Below are positions 20,653 to 29,103 of a stretch of DNA of 64,000 bases, one piece after another (position 1 is the first letter of the stretch; every line of letters begins with the position of its first letter). The translations under genes were made by a program, and so were the position numbers. Under the pieces are notes generated by a model. The model was not told where the DNA came from, made no database searches, and saw only the letters and a program-made list of their open reading frames with translations. The stretch comes from Paracoccus litorisediminis (GTDB lineage: Bacteria > Pseudomonadota > Alphaproteobacteria > Rhodobacterales > Rhodobacteraceae), in contig NZ_WMIG01000012.1 of NCBI RefSeq assembly GCF_009711205.1, positions 1 to 64,000 of the forward strand, written 5' to 3'.

Positions 20653-21680
20653 TTCGCGATATCCTTCAGGCTGACTTTCAACAGGCGCATCATCAGAAAG
20701 ACAAAGATCATGCAGACGATCAGCAGGCTCAGCGCATAGGCCGCGCCGACATTCCAGTTGGTGGCCTCGAAGAAGCGGTTGTAGATCAGCTGGGTGAACC
20801 ACGGCGCGGCGGTCCCCCGCGTCATGATATAGGGCACCGAGTAAGACCCGACCGACAGCATGAAGGTCATGATGCAGCCCACCGCAATGCCGGGGCGGGC
20901 ATGGGGGATGACCACGCGCCGATGGATCTGCCAGACGGGCGCGCCCAGATCGCGCGCGGCCTCGATCTGGTTTTTATCCAGCGTTTCCAGAACGTTATAA
21001 AGCGGAAAGACCATGAACAGGATATAGGCGTAAACCATGGCGATAAAGACGCCCGCGCCGCTTTCCAGAAACGGCACGGCAGGCAGGCCCAATGCGCTCA
21101 GGACCGCGTTCACCGGCCCATTCGGGCCAAGCAGCATCTGCCACGCGAAGATGCGCAAAAGCTCATTGATCGCATAGGGCACGACCAGCATCAGCATGAT
21201 CAGCGCGGCGGTTCTCGCGGTCTTGAGTTGCGCCACCGCAAAGGCAATCGGATAGCACACCACCAGCGCAAGGGCGGAAACCGCCAGCGAGGCCAGGATC
21301 GTGCGGACAAAGATCGCGAAATGCGCCGCACCCATCTGGCGGAAATTGTCCAGCGTATAGGTCTTGACCGGGGTGGTTTCGGCACGCTCCAGATCGGCGA
21401 TCTGGGCTTGGATCGTGCTTGTCTCGGTGTCGATCGCCGCCAGCTTTTCCGGCTGATCCGCAACGGTGCTGCGGTCCAGCGCCAGCAGGTCCAGCCGGTT
21501 GTAAAGCCCGTCGATCTGCACCGACAGTTCGGCGGCACCCACGGGACGCTCCATCCGCCATAGGGATTTGTCAATCATGATGATCTGGGGCGCGGCGATC
21601 AGCCCCAATACCCAGACCCCCGAGAAGAACAGGATCAGGCAGGTCAACGGCCCGCCAAAGGCCCGGATAAGGCTAGTCAT
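20649..21680 (-). CDS. ABC transporter permease, PotB-like, with an extra periplasmic loop
   Basis: This 343-residue permease has one membrane segment (CLILFFSGVWVLGLIAA) followed by a hydrophilic stretch of about 90 residues, then the usual permease core with the EAA-type loop EAARDLGAPVWQIHRRVVIP. The stretch includes LDLLALDRSTVADQPEKL and STIQAQIADLERAE, with heptad-like spacing, and would face the periplasm. Typical PotB proteins are about 285 residues, so the insertion accounts for the extra length. The start overlaps the end of the ATPase gene by 8 bp. Confidence 0.9.
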   Translation of the reverse strand: MTSLIRAFGGPLTCLILFFSGVWVLGLIAAPQIIMIDKSLWRMERPVGAAELSVQIDGLYNRLDLLALDRSTVADQPEKLAAIDTETSTIQAQIADLERAETTPVKTYTLDNFRQMGAAHFAIFVRTILASLAVSALALVVCYPIAFAVAQLKTARTAALIMLMLVVPYAINELLRIFAWQMLLGPNGPVNAVLSALGLPAVPFLESGAGVFIAMVYAYILFMVFPLYNVLETLDKNQIEAARDLGAPVWQIHRRVVIPHARPGIAVGCIMTFMLSVGSYSVPYIMTRGTAAPWFTQLIYNRFFEATNWNVGAAYALSLLIVCMIFVFLMMRLLKVSLKDIAK

Positions 21681-22767
21681 GCGAGATCTCGCCCTTGGGC
21701 AGGATCAGGGCCTCGGCTGCTTCAAAGCCCAGCCGGACCTCGCCCTCGGGCGGCGCACCGCGCCCGTCATTCGGCATATTGACCAACAGCTTGCGGCCTT
21801 GGGCCTCGGTGACGATCATCGACCATGCGCCTTCCATGTCGCGGCGCGTCACGCGCGCGGGAAGGGTGTTCTCGGCCTCCTCGCCGGGGGAAAGCGGGCG
21901 CAACCGCTCGGGGCGGATGAACAGCATGGCGTCAGAGGAAGCGGGCAGGGCATTGGGATTGCTTGCCCTCAGCAGGCCCAAAGGCGTCTCGCATTGGGCG
22001 ATTGGGCCAGATTCGGTCAGCTTGCAGGGCAGGGCGTTCATCTCGCCGACGAAAGTGGCGACGAAACTGTCGCCCGGATGGTCATAGATCCGCGCGGGTG
22101 CCCCGATCTGGATGATCTGGCCCTTGTTCATGACAGCCACGCGGTCGCTCATGGTCAGTGCCTCGCCCTGATCATGGGTGATATAGACAAAGGTGATCCC
22201 GGTCCGCGCCTGTATCTGCTTGAGTTCCGCGCGCATATGCTGGCGCAGCTTCAGATCCAGCGCCGAAAGCGGCTCGTCCAGCAGCAGGACAGCGGGCTCG
22301 ACCGCCAGCGCGCGGGCAATCGCGGCGCGCTGCCTTTGCCCGCCGGAAAGCTGGTCGGGCAGTTTCCCGGCATGGTCGGCCAAGGCCACGGTCGCCAGCA
22401 ATTCCTCGGCGCGGGCGCGGCGCTTGGCGCGCGGCCAGCCCCGCATTTCCAGTCCGAAGGCCACGTTTTCCCAAACGGTCATCAGGGGAAACAGCGCGAG
22501 GTTCTGAAAGATCAGCGCCGTCGGGCGATCCGACGGCCCCAGCCCCAGCATCGAACGGCCGCCAATGCGGACATCCCCCTCGGTCGGCTCAAGAAACCCC
22601 GAGATCATGCGCAAAAGCGTGGTCTTGCCGCAGCCCGAGGGGCCTAGGATCGAGAAAAACTCCCCCGCCCTGATCGTCAGGTCGGTGGGTTGCACGGCCT
22701 GAAAACGGTTGAAACGCACCGATGCGCGCTGCAACTCGATTTCCATGCCGATCGTCTGGCCAGTCAT
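21673..22767 (-). CDS. ABC transporter ATP-binding protein, PotA-like
   Basis: The 364-residue ATPase has Walker A GPSGCGKTT near residue 42, Q-loop FQNLALFP, signature LSGGQRQR near 140, Walker B LLLDEP and the H-loop THDQ, followed by a TOBE-type C-terminal domain (FIRPERLRPL). The domain order matches PotA/UgpC-type importers, energising uptake through the two permeases of this operon. ATG 22767 has GGAG upstream; the 46 codons before it in frame read as spacer. It is 62 bp downstream of the binding-protein gene. Confidence 0.93.
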   Translation of the reverse strand: MTGQTIGMEIELQRASVRFNRFQAVQPTDLTIRAGEFFSILGPSGCGKTTLLRMISGFLEPTEGDVRIGGRSMLGLGPSDRPTALIFQNLALFPLMTVWENVAFGLEMRGWPRAKRRARAEELLATVALADHAGKLPDQLSGGQRQRAAIARALAVEPAVLLLDEPLSALDLKLRQHMRAELKQIQARTGITFVYITHDQGEALTMSDRVAVMNKGQIIQIGAPARIYDHPGDSFVATFVGEMNALPCKLTESGPIAQCETPLGLLRASNPNALPASSDAMLFIRPERLRPLSPGEEAENTLPARVTRRDMEGAWSMIVTEAQGRKLLVNMPNDGRGAPPEGEVRLGFEAAEALILPKGEISHD

Positions 22768-22829
22768 ATGGGACTCCGTCGCGATCTTGGGGGCGGCGCG
22801 GGATTGGTCGCGCCGCCCAGCCGGGGCAA

Positions 22830-23945
22830 TCAGGCGTTGGTCAGCTTCTCGACATATTCTTCGCGCACGGTCGAGAACCAGGGCGTGAACATCGGCCACC
22901 ACCACAGATTGTCGATGGCATTGCCGGAATAGGCGAATTCGAACGCGGCCCGGCTGGCCTCGGACAGATGCGGCGCGGTGCCGCCCGCGGCCGAGTTGTA
23001 GCCGGTATTATCCGCGAACATGGCCCCGATCTTGGGCGTCAGCATGAAGTTCAGCAGCTCATAGGCCTGCTCGATATTCTCGGCCCCCACGGGAACGGCG
23101 GCGGTGTCCATCCATGCCAGCGCCCCTTCCTTGGGCGAGGCATAGCGCCATTTCGGCGCGGCATCGGAATGCAGCTTGATCCCCGTCGTGTCCCATGTCT
23201 GCCCGATCGAGCAGCCGCCATCGGTAAAGGCCGAGGTGGCCTCGGTCGAGTTGTTCCAATACGAGCCGATATTCTTCTTATGCTTGGCCGCAAATGCCAC
23301 GCAGGCATCGAAAATGCGGCGGGTATCGGCCTCGGTCTTGTAAAGGTCCATCGCCCGGTTCGAGGGCAGTTCGCCCGTTGCATCCAGATGGATCGCAAGG
23401 GTGATCAGGACCGATTTCTGGCGCATGGCAACCTTGCCATCCAGCCCGTCCTTCCACAGGTCGCCCCAGGACAGCGCGCCGGGGGCGAAGTCATGGGTCT
23501 CGCTGTCATAGGTGATGCCCTCGGTCCCCCAGCTAAAGGGGATAAGATAGCGCTTGCCACGCCGCGCCGCGCCCAGCGTCAGCGAGTTGCGCCACAAGGG
23601 CGCCTCGATCTGGTCGACCCGCAGACGGTTTTCGTCGATGGGGGCAAGCAGATTGCCCTCGTCGTAATTGGGGCGGGTGTCGACCGAGGGGAAGATCAGA
23701 TCGAACCCCTTGCCGCCCGCGGCCCGCAGCTTGCTGACCGCTTCCTCATTCGAGCCATAGGTCGAGATGTTGATCTTGATCCCGGTCGATTTCTCGAAGG
23801 CCTCGACGATATTGGGCTGGAAGTAATCGCCCCAGGCAAAGACATTCACAGAGCCGGACGAGGCCAGCGAGCGTCGTGCAAAAAGCGGAGCGGCTAGTGC
23901 GGCGCTGCCCGTTGCCAGAAGCGCGCGGCGGGTGAGATCGGTCAT
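22830..23945 (-). CDS. periplasmic polyamine-type substrate-binding protein, PotD/PotF-like
   Basis: The 371-residue protein starts with a twin-arginine-like export signal (MTDLTRRALLATGSAALAAP). It continues with NVFAWGDYFQPNIVEAFEKS, the usual opening of PotD/PotF binding proteins, and has the family's length. NSTEATSAFTDGGC and IGQTWDTTG lie in the ligand-cleft region. It would deliver spermidine, putrescine or a related amine, amino acid or opine to the permeases. It is the first gene of a six-gene minus-strand operon ending with the MocR regulator. AAGGATAAG precedes the ATG. Confidence 0.9.
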   Translation of the reverse strand: MTDLTRRALLATGSAALAAPLFARRSLASSGSVNVFAWGDYFQPNIVEAFEKSTGIKINISTYGSNEEAVSKLRAAGGKGFDLIFPSVDTRPNYDEGNLLAPIDENRLRVDQIEAPLWRNSLTLGAARRGKRYLIPFSWGTEGITYDSETHDFAPGALSWGDLWKDGLDGKVAMRQKSVLITLAIHLDATGELPSNRAMDLYKTEADTRRIFDACVAFAAKHKKNIGSYWNNSTEATSAFTDGGCSIGQTWDTTGIKLHSDAAPKWRYASPKEGALAWMDTAAVPVGAENIEQAYELLNFMLTPKIGAMFADNTGYNSAAGGTAPHLSEASRAAFEFAYSGNAIDNLWWWPMFTPWFSTVREEYVEKLTNA

Positions 23946-24347
23946 GGACTTATCCTTGTCTGGACAGAGGCGGGTTCATGGGGAACGGACCTGCCGTGCA
24001 GGTCTGCGACGATGAAAACCCGTCGCAGCCAAGGGCCCGGAAGGCGAAACAGGCGTCTTGTGGAAGCCGGTCTGCGGGTGCTGGTGTTGCCTTCATGCGG
24101 GTCCTCACACGGCTGTGACGGGTGATGTCCCCGACATGCCAGCAATCCCCGATCTCGGATTTAGCCACTCAAATGGATTCTTGCTGTTCACTTTCACGCA
24201 AACGCAATATTCGGAGTCTGGTCACAGATATGTCCGTGAAAATAATATGTTGCGGTCGGTCTGGCCGCCGCAACATGGGGTCGGATTTCGACCTTTTCGA
24301 CCAGTCGTTGGTGCTGGCCAGTTTCACGTCTGGGGCGTCGTTCGCGC
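23946..24347. other. 402-bp intergenic region upstream of the ABC transporter operon
   Basis: No convincing gene. Short frames on both strands have no recognisable product. The region must carry the promoter and 5' leader of the minus-strand transporter operon and the 3' flank of dadA. I saw no clear riboswitch, hairpin with T-run or repeated operator. Confidence 0.6.
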
Positions 24348-25607
24348 TCAGGCAGCTTTGCGCAACACCGACACCATAAACGGGCCTTTCCACTGCGCCG
24401 CGACCGATTGCGCGACGAGCTCGGCGGTGGCGGCGGACAGGGTCCAGCCCAGATGGCCGTGGCCGGTATTATAGAATACGCCTTCGCGCCGTCCCGGCCC
24501 CACCCGCGGCATCATCGAGGGAGTCATCGGGCGCAATCCGGCCCAAGGCACGCATTGCCGGGTCGAGACCTGGGGGAAATGCCGGTTCACCCATTCGACG
24601 ATCGGACGGATGCGGCAGGCGCGGATATCGCGGTTCTCACCGGCGAATTCCGCGGTGCCGGCAACACGGAAGCGGTCGCGGCCAAGGCGGCTGGTGACGA
24701 TCTTGGCCGCGTCGTCCAGCAGGCTCAACTGCGGCGCTGCGTTGCGCGACACCTCATCGGGCAGGTTCACGGTGATCGAGTAGCCCTTGACCGGATAGAC
24801 ATTGATCCGGTCGCCAAGCGCATGGGCCAGATCACGACTGCCGATCCCGGCGCAGATCACGATGGCGGCATGGGTGCTGTCTGCGACGCCCTGTGGTCCT
24901 TGAGCGCGGATCGCGATGCCCTGCGCGTCATGGCGGCAGGACAGGATCTCATGCTCCATGGCGAAATCGACGCCCATCCGGCGGCAGGCCTCGGCCAGAC
25001 CTACGGTGAACAGATGGATATCCCCGGTCGCATCGCCCGGCGTGTGAAAGCCACCGATGAAGTCGCCCTTGAGGCGCGGTTCCATGCGACGCACCGCATC
25101 GGCGTCCAGTTCGACCCGCTCGACCCCGCCCTTGGCCAGCAGATCCGAGACGCGGCGGGCATGGTCCATCTGCCGCTGATTGGCGTAGAAATGCAGGATG
25201 CCCCGGTCGTCGCGGTCAAAGGCGATGCCCTCGGCGCTGGCGATGTCTCGCATCCGCTGGCGCGCGGCGACGGCCAGACGGGCGGTGGCCGTGGTATTGC
25301 TGCGATAGCGCGGAATATGGGCCAGAAACTCGGCCAGCCAGCTGTATTTGTGCCAGCTGGGCGACAGGCTTAGCGACAAGGGCGCGTCAGGCTTCAGCAT
25401 CCATGACAGGCCCTTGATAATGGTCGAGGGATGGTTCCAGACCTCGGCATTCGAGGCCGAAAGCTGGCCGCCATTGGCAAAGCTCGTCTCCATCGCGGGG
25501 TAGCGCTGGCGGTCATAGACGGTGACGGGAAGGCCGCGCGAGGCAAGCTCATAGGCGGTGGTGATGCCGGTAATCCCGGCACCGATCACGGCGATCGATT
25601 GCATCAT
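24348..25607 (-). CDS. dadA: D-amino acid dehydrogenase, small-subunit type
   Basis: The 419-residue FAD enzyme has the dinucleotide motif IAVIGAGITGITTAYELA at the N-terminus and the DadA-typical stretches ETSFANGGQLSASNAEVW and GWTLSAATAELVA. It oxidatively deaminates D-amino acids to 2-oxo acids, passing electrons to the respiratory chain at the inner membrane. CGGAGTGA precedes the start. It lies 12 bp after the SDR gene on the same strand. No alanine racemase (dadX) is present beside it, so its substrate here may be another D-amino acid or a secondary amine. Confidence 0.88.
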   Translation of the reverse strand: MMQSIAVIGAGITGITTAYELASRGLPVTVYDRQRYPAMETSFANGGQLSASNAEVWNHPSTIIKGLSWMLKPDAPLSLSLSPSWHKYSWLAEFLAHIPRYRSNTTATARLAVAARQRMRDIASAEGIAFDRDDRGILHFYANQRQMDHARRVSDLLAKGGVERVELDADAVRRMEPRLKGDFIGGFHTPGDATGDIHLFTVGLAEACRRMGVDFAMEHEILSCRHDAQGIAIRAQGPQGVADSTHAAIVICAGIGSRDLAHALGDRINVYPVKGYSITVNLPDEVSRNAAPQLSLLDDAAKIVTSRLGRDRFRVAGTAEFAGENRDIRACRIRPIVEWVNRHFPQVSTRQCVPWAGLRPMTPSMMPRVGPGRREGVFYNTGHGHLGWTLSAATAELVAQSVAAQWKGPFMVSVLRKAA

Positions 25608-25619
25608 TCACTCCGATAT

Positions 25620-26405
25620 TCAGGCCAGAACTTCGCCGCGATCGACCATGATCGCCTGTCCGGTGATGTTCTTGGCCGCGTCCGAGGCGAGGAACAGATA
25701 GGTCGCGGCCATGTCCTCGGGCTCCATCAGGCCGGGCAGGATCTGGTTGCCGACGATTTCATCGAGCAGATCAGCCTCGCTGCGGCCCGTTTCCACCGAC
25801 ATCCGCGCCAGCGAGCGCATCGAGGCGACCGTGCGCACCCAGCCCGGACAGACGCCGTTCACGCGGATGCCGCGCGGGCCCAGTTCCTTGGCAAAGGTCC
25901 GGGTCAGGCCAAGGCTTGCATGTTTCGAACTGGCATAGGCGGCGAAGCCCGGCTCGGAGGTGCGGCTCCAGATCGAGCAGGTATTGACGATATTCGCGCC
26001 GGGACGCGTCATCAAAGGCAGGGCCGCGCGGGTCATCAGGAATGTCCCGGTCACGTTGATATCGACGATGCGGCGGAAGTCGCTTTCGATCTGCAGGGCA
26101 TCACCGCCTTCAAGCGGGGTCAGCAGTTCCAGCCCGGCATTGTTGACCAGAACGTCGATCCGGTCGAGCTGCGCCACGGCACCGGCAACCGCCTCGGCCG
26201 AGGTGATATCGCAGGCTAGCCCCCGCACCGCCACGCCGCAATCCTGCGACAATTGGGCTGCGGCGGCGTGGACATCCTCGCCTTCGGCCAGAATGGTCAG
26301 ATCGGCCCCGGCGCGGGCAAAACCCGTCGCCACGCCGTAACCGATGCCACGGCTGGCGCCCGTCACCAGCACGCTTGTGCCGCGAAAATCAAAACTGGTC
26401 GTCAT
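25620..26405 (-). CDS. SDR-family oxidoreductase
   Basis: A classical short-chain dehydrogenase of 261 residues. The nucleotide motif is TGASRGIGYG, followed by NNAG and the catalytic Y-x3-K in YASSKHASLG, with a Ser in the preceding strand (NTCSIWSR). It would use NAD(P) to oxidise or reduce a hydroxyl/carbonyl group; the substrate is not evident. ATG 26405 follows AGGAGGTAGGG, a strong ribosome site. It leads the two-gene operon with dadA and is divergent from a LysR regulator with a 117-bp spacer. Confidence 0.88.
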   Translation of the reverse strand: MTTSFDFRGTSVLVTGASRGIGYGVATGFARAGADLTILAEGEDVHAAAAQLSQDCGVAVRGLACDITSAEAVAGAVAQLDRIDVLVNNAGLELLTPLEGGDALQIESDFRRIVDINVTGTFLMTRAALPLMTRPGANIVNTCSIWSRTSEPGFAAYASSKHASLGLTRTFAKELGPRGIRVNGVCPGWVRTVASMRSLARMSVETGRSEADLLDEIVGNQILPGLMEPEDMAATYLFLASDAAKNITGQAIMVDRGEVLA

Positions 26406-26471
26406 CCCTACCTCCTGATCTTGTGGCCAGCATTTCCCGGTTGTCCGCTCCGGAAAAATAGGAAAAACTGG

Positions 26472-26500
26472 CATTCACTTCGAAATATCCGATATGAATG
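26472..26500. promoter_or_regulatory. candidate LysR operator in the SDR/LysR divergent spacer
   Basis: CATTCA at 26472-26477 and TGAATG at 26495-26500 are inverted repeats, with the smaller palindrome ATATC-c-GATAT at 26485-26495 inside. The 18-mer at 26478-26495 recurs with two mismatches, inverted, at 33648-33665 before the ureohydrolase gene, and ATTCACTTC recurs at 32664-32672 before the second LysR gene. Confidence 0.5.
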
Positions 26501-26522
26501 TGGTACCAATCCGGGGGAACCA

Positions 26523-27449
26523 ATGCGCCGCCTGCACGATGTCGATCTGAAATTGCTCAGGACGTTCAAGGCCATCGTCGAGGCGGGCGGGCTATCGGGC
26601 GCGCAGGCGACACTGAACAGTTCGCAATCGACGCTATCGACGCAGCTTGCCGATCTGGAGAAGCGGCTGGGCTTTCGGCTGTGCCAACGCGGGCGGGGCG
26701 GATTCGCGCTGACGCCTCAGGGGCAGAAACTGCTGGACGCGCTCGAGGATTTTCTTGCCGCCGCCGATCATTTCCAGAATGAGGCGGCCTCGATCTCGGG
26801 CGAGATGCGGGGCGTGCTGCGGCTGAGCGTGGTGGACGCGATGCTGTGCAATGCGGCATGGGATCTGTCCGCGATCCTGCGCGACTTCAATGCCCGCGCC
26901 AAGGCGACCCTGATCGAACTGTCCGCGGCCTCGCCCTCGGATATGGAAAGGCTGGTGGCCGAGGGCAAGCGCGACATCGCCATTGGCCCGTTCTTTCGCC
27001 GCAATGCCGGGCTGAGCTATGTGCCGCTGTTTCAGGAACATCACGCGCTGTTTTGCGCGGCCGCGCATCCCTTGGCGCGATCAGGGCCGGTTCAGGCCGC
27101 GACCCTGCGCCAGCACGCTTTCGTGGCGCGCGGCTACCTGCATCGCTATGACGTCGAGCGGGTCGGCCATGTCGAACCGGCAGCCCTAGTCGATACGATG
27201 GAGACACAGGCGCTGCTGATCCGCTCGGGGCGGTTCATCGGCTATTTGCCCAGCCATTATGCCCAGACCGTTGACGGGCTGACCCGGATCGAGACGGTCG
27301 AACCCGTCGATTATCTGTCCCCGATACAGCTGGTCCACAGCACCGGGGCCTCGGAAAACATCCTGATCCGCAGCTTTCTCAACCGCGTGGCGGAACATCC
27401 GTTGCGGCTGGACGGACCGGCGGGGCAGGGGCCGATCCGTCCGTTTTAA
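26523..27449 (+). CDS. LysR-family transcription regulator
   Basis: The 308-residue regulator has an N-terminal LysR winged helix (DLKLLRTFKAIVEAGGLSGA, SQSTLSTQLADLEKRLG) and a substrate-binding-like effector domain. It is closely similar in length and pattern to the LysR at 32689-33615 (shared DLKLLR-F--IV, RL--RLC-RGR-GF-LT--G), so the two are probably paralogues. ATG 26523 opens the HTH; the longer frame upstream is spacer. It is divergent from the SDR-dadA operon, which it likely controls, and ends 9 bp from the convergent deacetylase gene. Confidence 0.9.
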   Translation: MRRLHDVDLKLLRTFKAIVEAGGLSGAQATLNSSQSTLSTQLADLEKRLGFRLCQRGRGGFALTPQGQKLLDALEDFLAAADHFQNEAASISGEMRGVLRLSVVDAMLCNAAWDLSAILRDFNARAKATLIELSAASPSDMERLVAEGKRDIAIGPFFRRNAGLSYVPLFQEHHALFCAAAHPLARSGPVQAATLRQHAFVARGYLHRYDVERVGHVEPAALVDTMETQALLIRSGRFIGYLPSHYAQTVDGLTRIETVEPVDYLSPIQLVHSTGASENILIRSFLNRVAEHPLRLDGPAGQGPIRPF

Positions 27450-27457
27450 GGGGGCGT

Positions 27458-28351
27458 TCAGCGCCCCAGATGCACCGGGCGCTGGTAATAGGGCAGGTTC
27501 TCGACCCGCACGCCGCGCCCGGCGCGATGCTCGGCCTGGACGTGGCGGGCGATGTCTTCAAGCGGCGCGAACCAGACATCGTCGCGGGTCCGCACCTGTT
27601 CCAGCCATTTTTCCATCTGCATCCAGCGCGCCAGACGCCCGGTCAGGAAGGGATGCAGCACCGGCATCCAGAAGCCGCCCGCCTCATAGGCGGCGTCGAA
27701 TTCCTCAAAAAATGCGCGCAGCCCGTCCGAGGGGGCCCGCACCGGCATCAGGTAGCCGATCTCGGCGTAATGGGCGAAGGGGGGCCAGTCGTCATTGCCC
27801 CAATGCACCGGCATCTCGATCAACTCACCCGCATCGGTGCGCATGACATAGGGATTGTCATCGGCCATCAGCGAGCTTTCATACAGGAAGCCCCGCGCGA
27901 TCAGCCGGTCGATGACCTTCTGCGTGACGTTATAGACCGGGGCGCGATAGCCGCGCGGCTTCTGGCCGGTCATCGCGACATGCACATCGGTGGCCTTGTC
28001 GAACCAATATTCCTGCTCGGCATCGGATTGCGCCGAGGGGTCCTCATGCAGGTAGCTGTGATGGGCGATCTCGTGGCCGCCCTGCAGGATCGTATCCACG
28101 GCCTGCGGATATTGCTCCATCACCCAGGCGGGCATGAAGAAGGTCTGCTTCAGGCCGAGGCGGCGATAGGTTTCAACGATGCGCGGCACGCCGACGGTCG
28201 GGCCATAACGGCCCATGCTGATCGGGGACAGGCGGTCGAAACCGTCGGTGGGCCGCGAGATATGGATCAGGCTGTCCGCATCGACATCGAAGGTGATGGC
28301 GCAGGCGCAGCGCGCGCCATTCGGCCATTGGATCTTGTTGCTGAGGATCAT
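27458..28351 (-). CDS. polysaccharide deacetylase-fold hydrolase (PuuE/PgdA-like)
   Basis: The 297-residue protein has the NodB-homology motifs TFDVDADS (metal Asp), GGHEIAHHSYLHEDP (H-S/T-x3-H type) and RGYRAPVYNV, with a late HPFLTGR His. Length and N-terminus (ARCACAITFDVDADS) fit the subgroup of PuuE-type allantoinases and HpPgdA-like cyclic-imide/peptidoglycan hydrolases rather than secreted chitin deacetylases; there is no signal peptide. Being in line with an NCS1 permease gene (30871-32307), a family that often carries cyclic ureides, supports a cytoplasmic ring-opening amidohydrolase role. AAGGAAACC precedes the ATG. Confidence 0.82.
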   Translation of the reverse strand: MILSNKIQWPNGARCACAITFDVDADSLIHISRPTDGFDRLSPISMGRYGPTVGVPRIVETYRRLGLKQTFFMPAWVMEQYPQAVDTILQGGHEIAHHSYLHEDPSAQSDAEQEYWFDKATDVHVAMTGQKPRGYRAPVYNVTQKVIDRLIARGFLYESSLMADDNPYVMRTDAGELIEMPVHWGNDDWPPFAHYAEIGYLMPVRAPSDGLRAFFEEFDAAYEAGGFWMPVLHPFLTGRLARWMQMEKWLEQVRTRDDVWFAPLEDIARHVQAEHRAGRGVRVENLPYYQRPVHLGR

Positions 28352-28360
28352 GGGGTTTCC

Positions 28361-29065
28361 TTAGTGCATCGCCGCGCCGCCATCGACGCTGTAGCATTGC
28401 CCGGTGATGAAGCTGACCTCGGGAGAGGCGAGGAAGGCCGCGACCGCCGCGATCTCGCGCGGCTGGCCGATGCGACCCAAGGGATTGGCGGTCTCGACCG
28501 CCTGCTGTTCGGGGGTCATCTGGTCAAAGGCCAGAAGCGGCGTCTCGACCGGGCCGGGGGCGACGGCATTGACCAAAATCCCGCGCGGCGCCAGTTCCCG
28601 CGCCCATGAGCGTGTCATGGTCAGCGCGCCGCCCTTGGTTGCGGCATAGGCCGACAGGTTCTGCCGCCCCAGATAGCCCAGTTCCGAGGCGATGTTCACG
28701 ATCCGCGCGCCGCGCTCCATCAGGGGCAGTACGGCTTGGGTCACTAGGAAGGGCGCGCGCAGATTGACCGCCAGCATCAGGTCAAGCGCCGCCAGCGTCT
28801 GTTCGGGCAAGGGGGCCTCGATCAGCACCCCGGCATTGTTGACCAGCACATCCACCCGCGCCGTCATCGCGGCAAGGCGTTCGCCCGCCGCGGCGATCTG
28901 GGCGGCGTCGGTCAGGTCCAGTTGCAGCCATTCGCCCACCTCTGGCTGATTGCGGTCCAGCACGATCACCCGGCAGCCATCGGCCAGCAGCCTTTCGCAA
29001 ATCGCCCGCCCGATGCCGCTGGCCCCGCCGGTGACCACTGCCACCCGTTTGTCATTCGCCGTCAT
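28361..29065 (-). CDS. SDR-family oxidoreductase
   Basis: Classical SDR of 234 residues with TGGASGIGRAI, NNAG and the Y-x3-K pair in YAATKGGALTM; the C-terminus ITGQCYSVDGGAA is typical. The cofactor-loop Asp (VIVLDRNQ) suggests NAD rather than NADP. It is 38 bp after the choline-dehydrogenase-like gene and 9 bp before the deacetylase-fold gene, so it belongs to the minus-strand operon headed by the small membrane protein and NCS1 permease. Substrate unknown. Confidence 0.88.
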   Translation of the reverse strand: MTANDKRVAVVTGGASGIGRAICERLLADGCRVIVLDRNQPEVGEWLQLDLTDAAQIAAAGERLAAMTARVDVLVNNAGVLIEAPLPEQTLAALDLMLAVNLRAPFLVTQAVLPLMERGARIVNIASELGYLGRQNLSAYAATKGGALTMTRSWARELAPRGILVNAVAPGPVETPLLAFDQMTPEQQAVETANPLGRIGQPREIAAVAAFLASPEVSFITGQCYSVDGGAAMH

Positions 29066-29103
29066 TTTTCTGCCTTTCGTGTCTTATTGATTTCGGGATG
29101 CGA

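Noticed and set aside
22172..22474. A second minus-strand frame inside the PotA-like gene
   Set aside because: Another-frame shadow of the ATPase gene, without conserved motifs.
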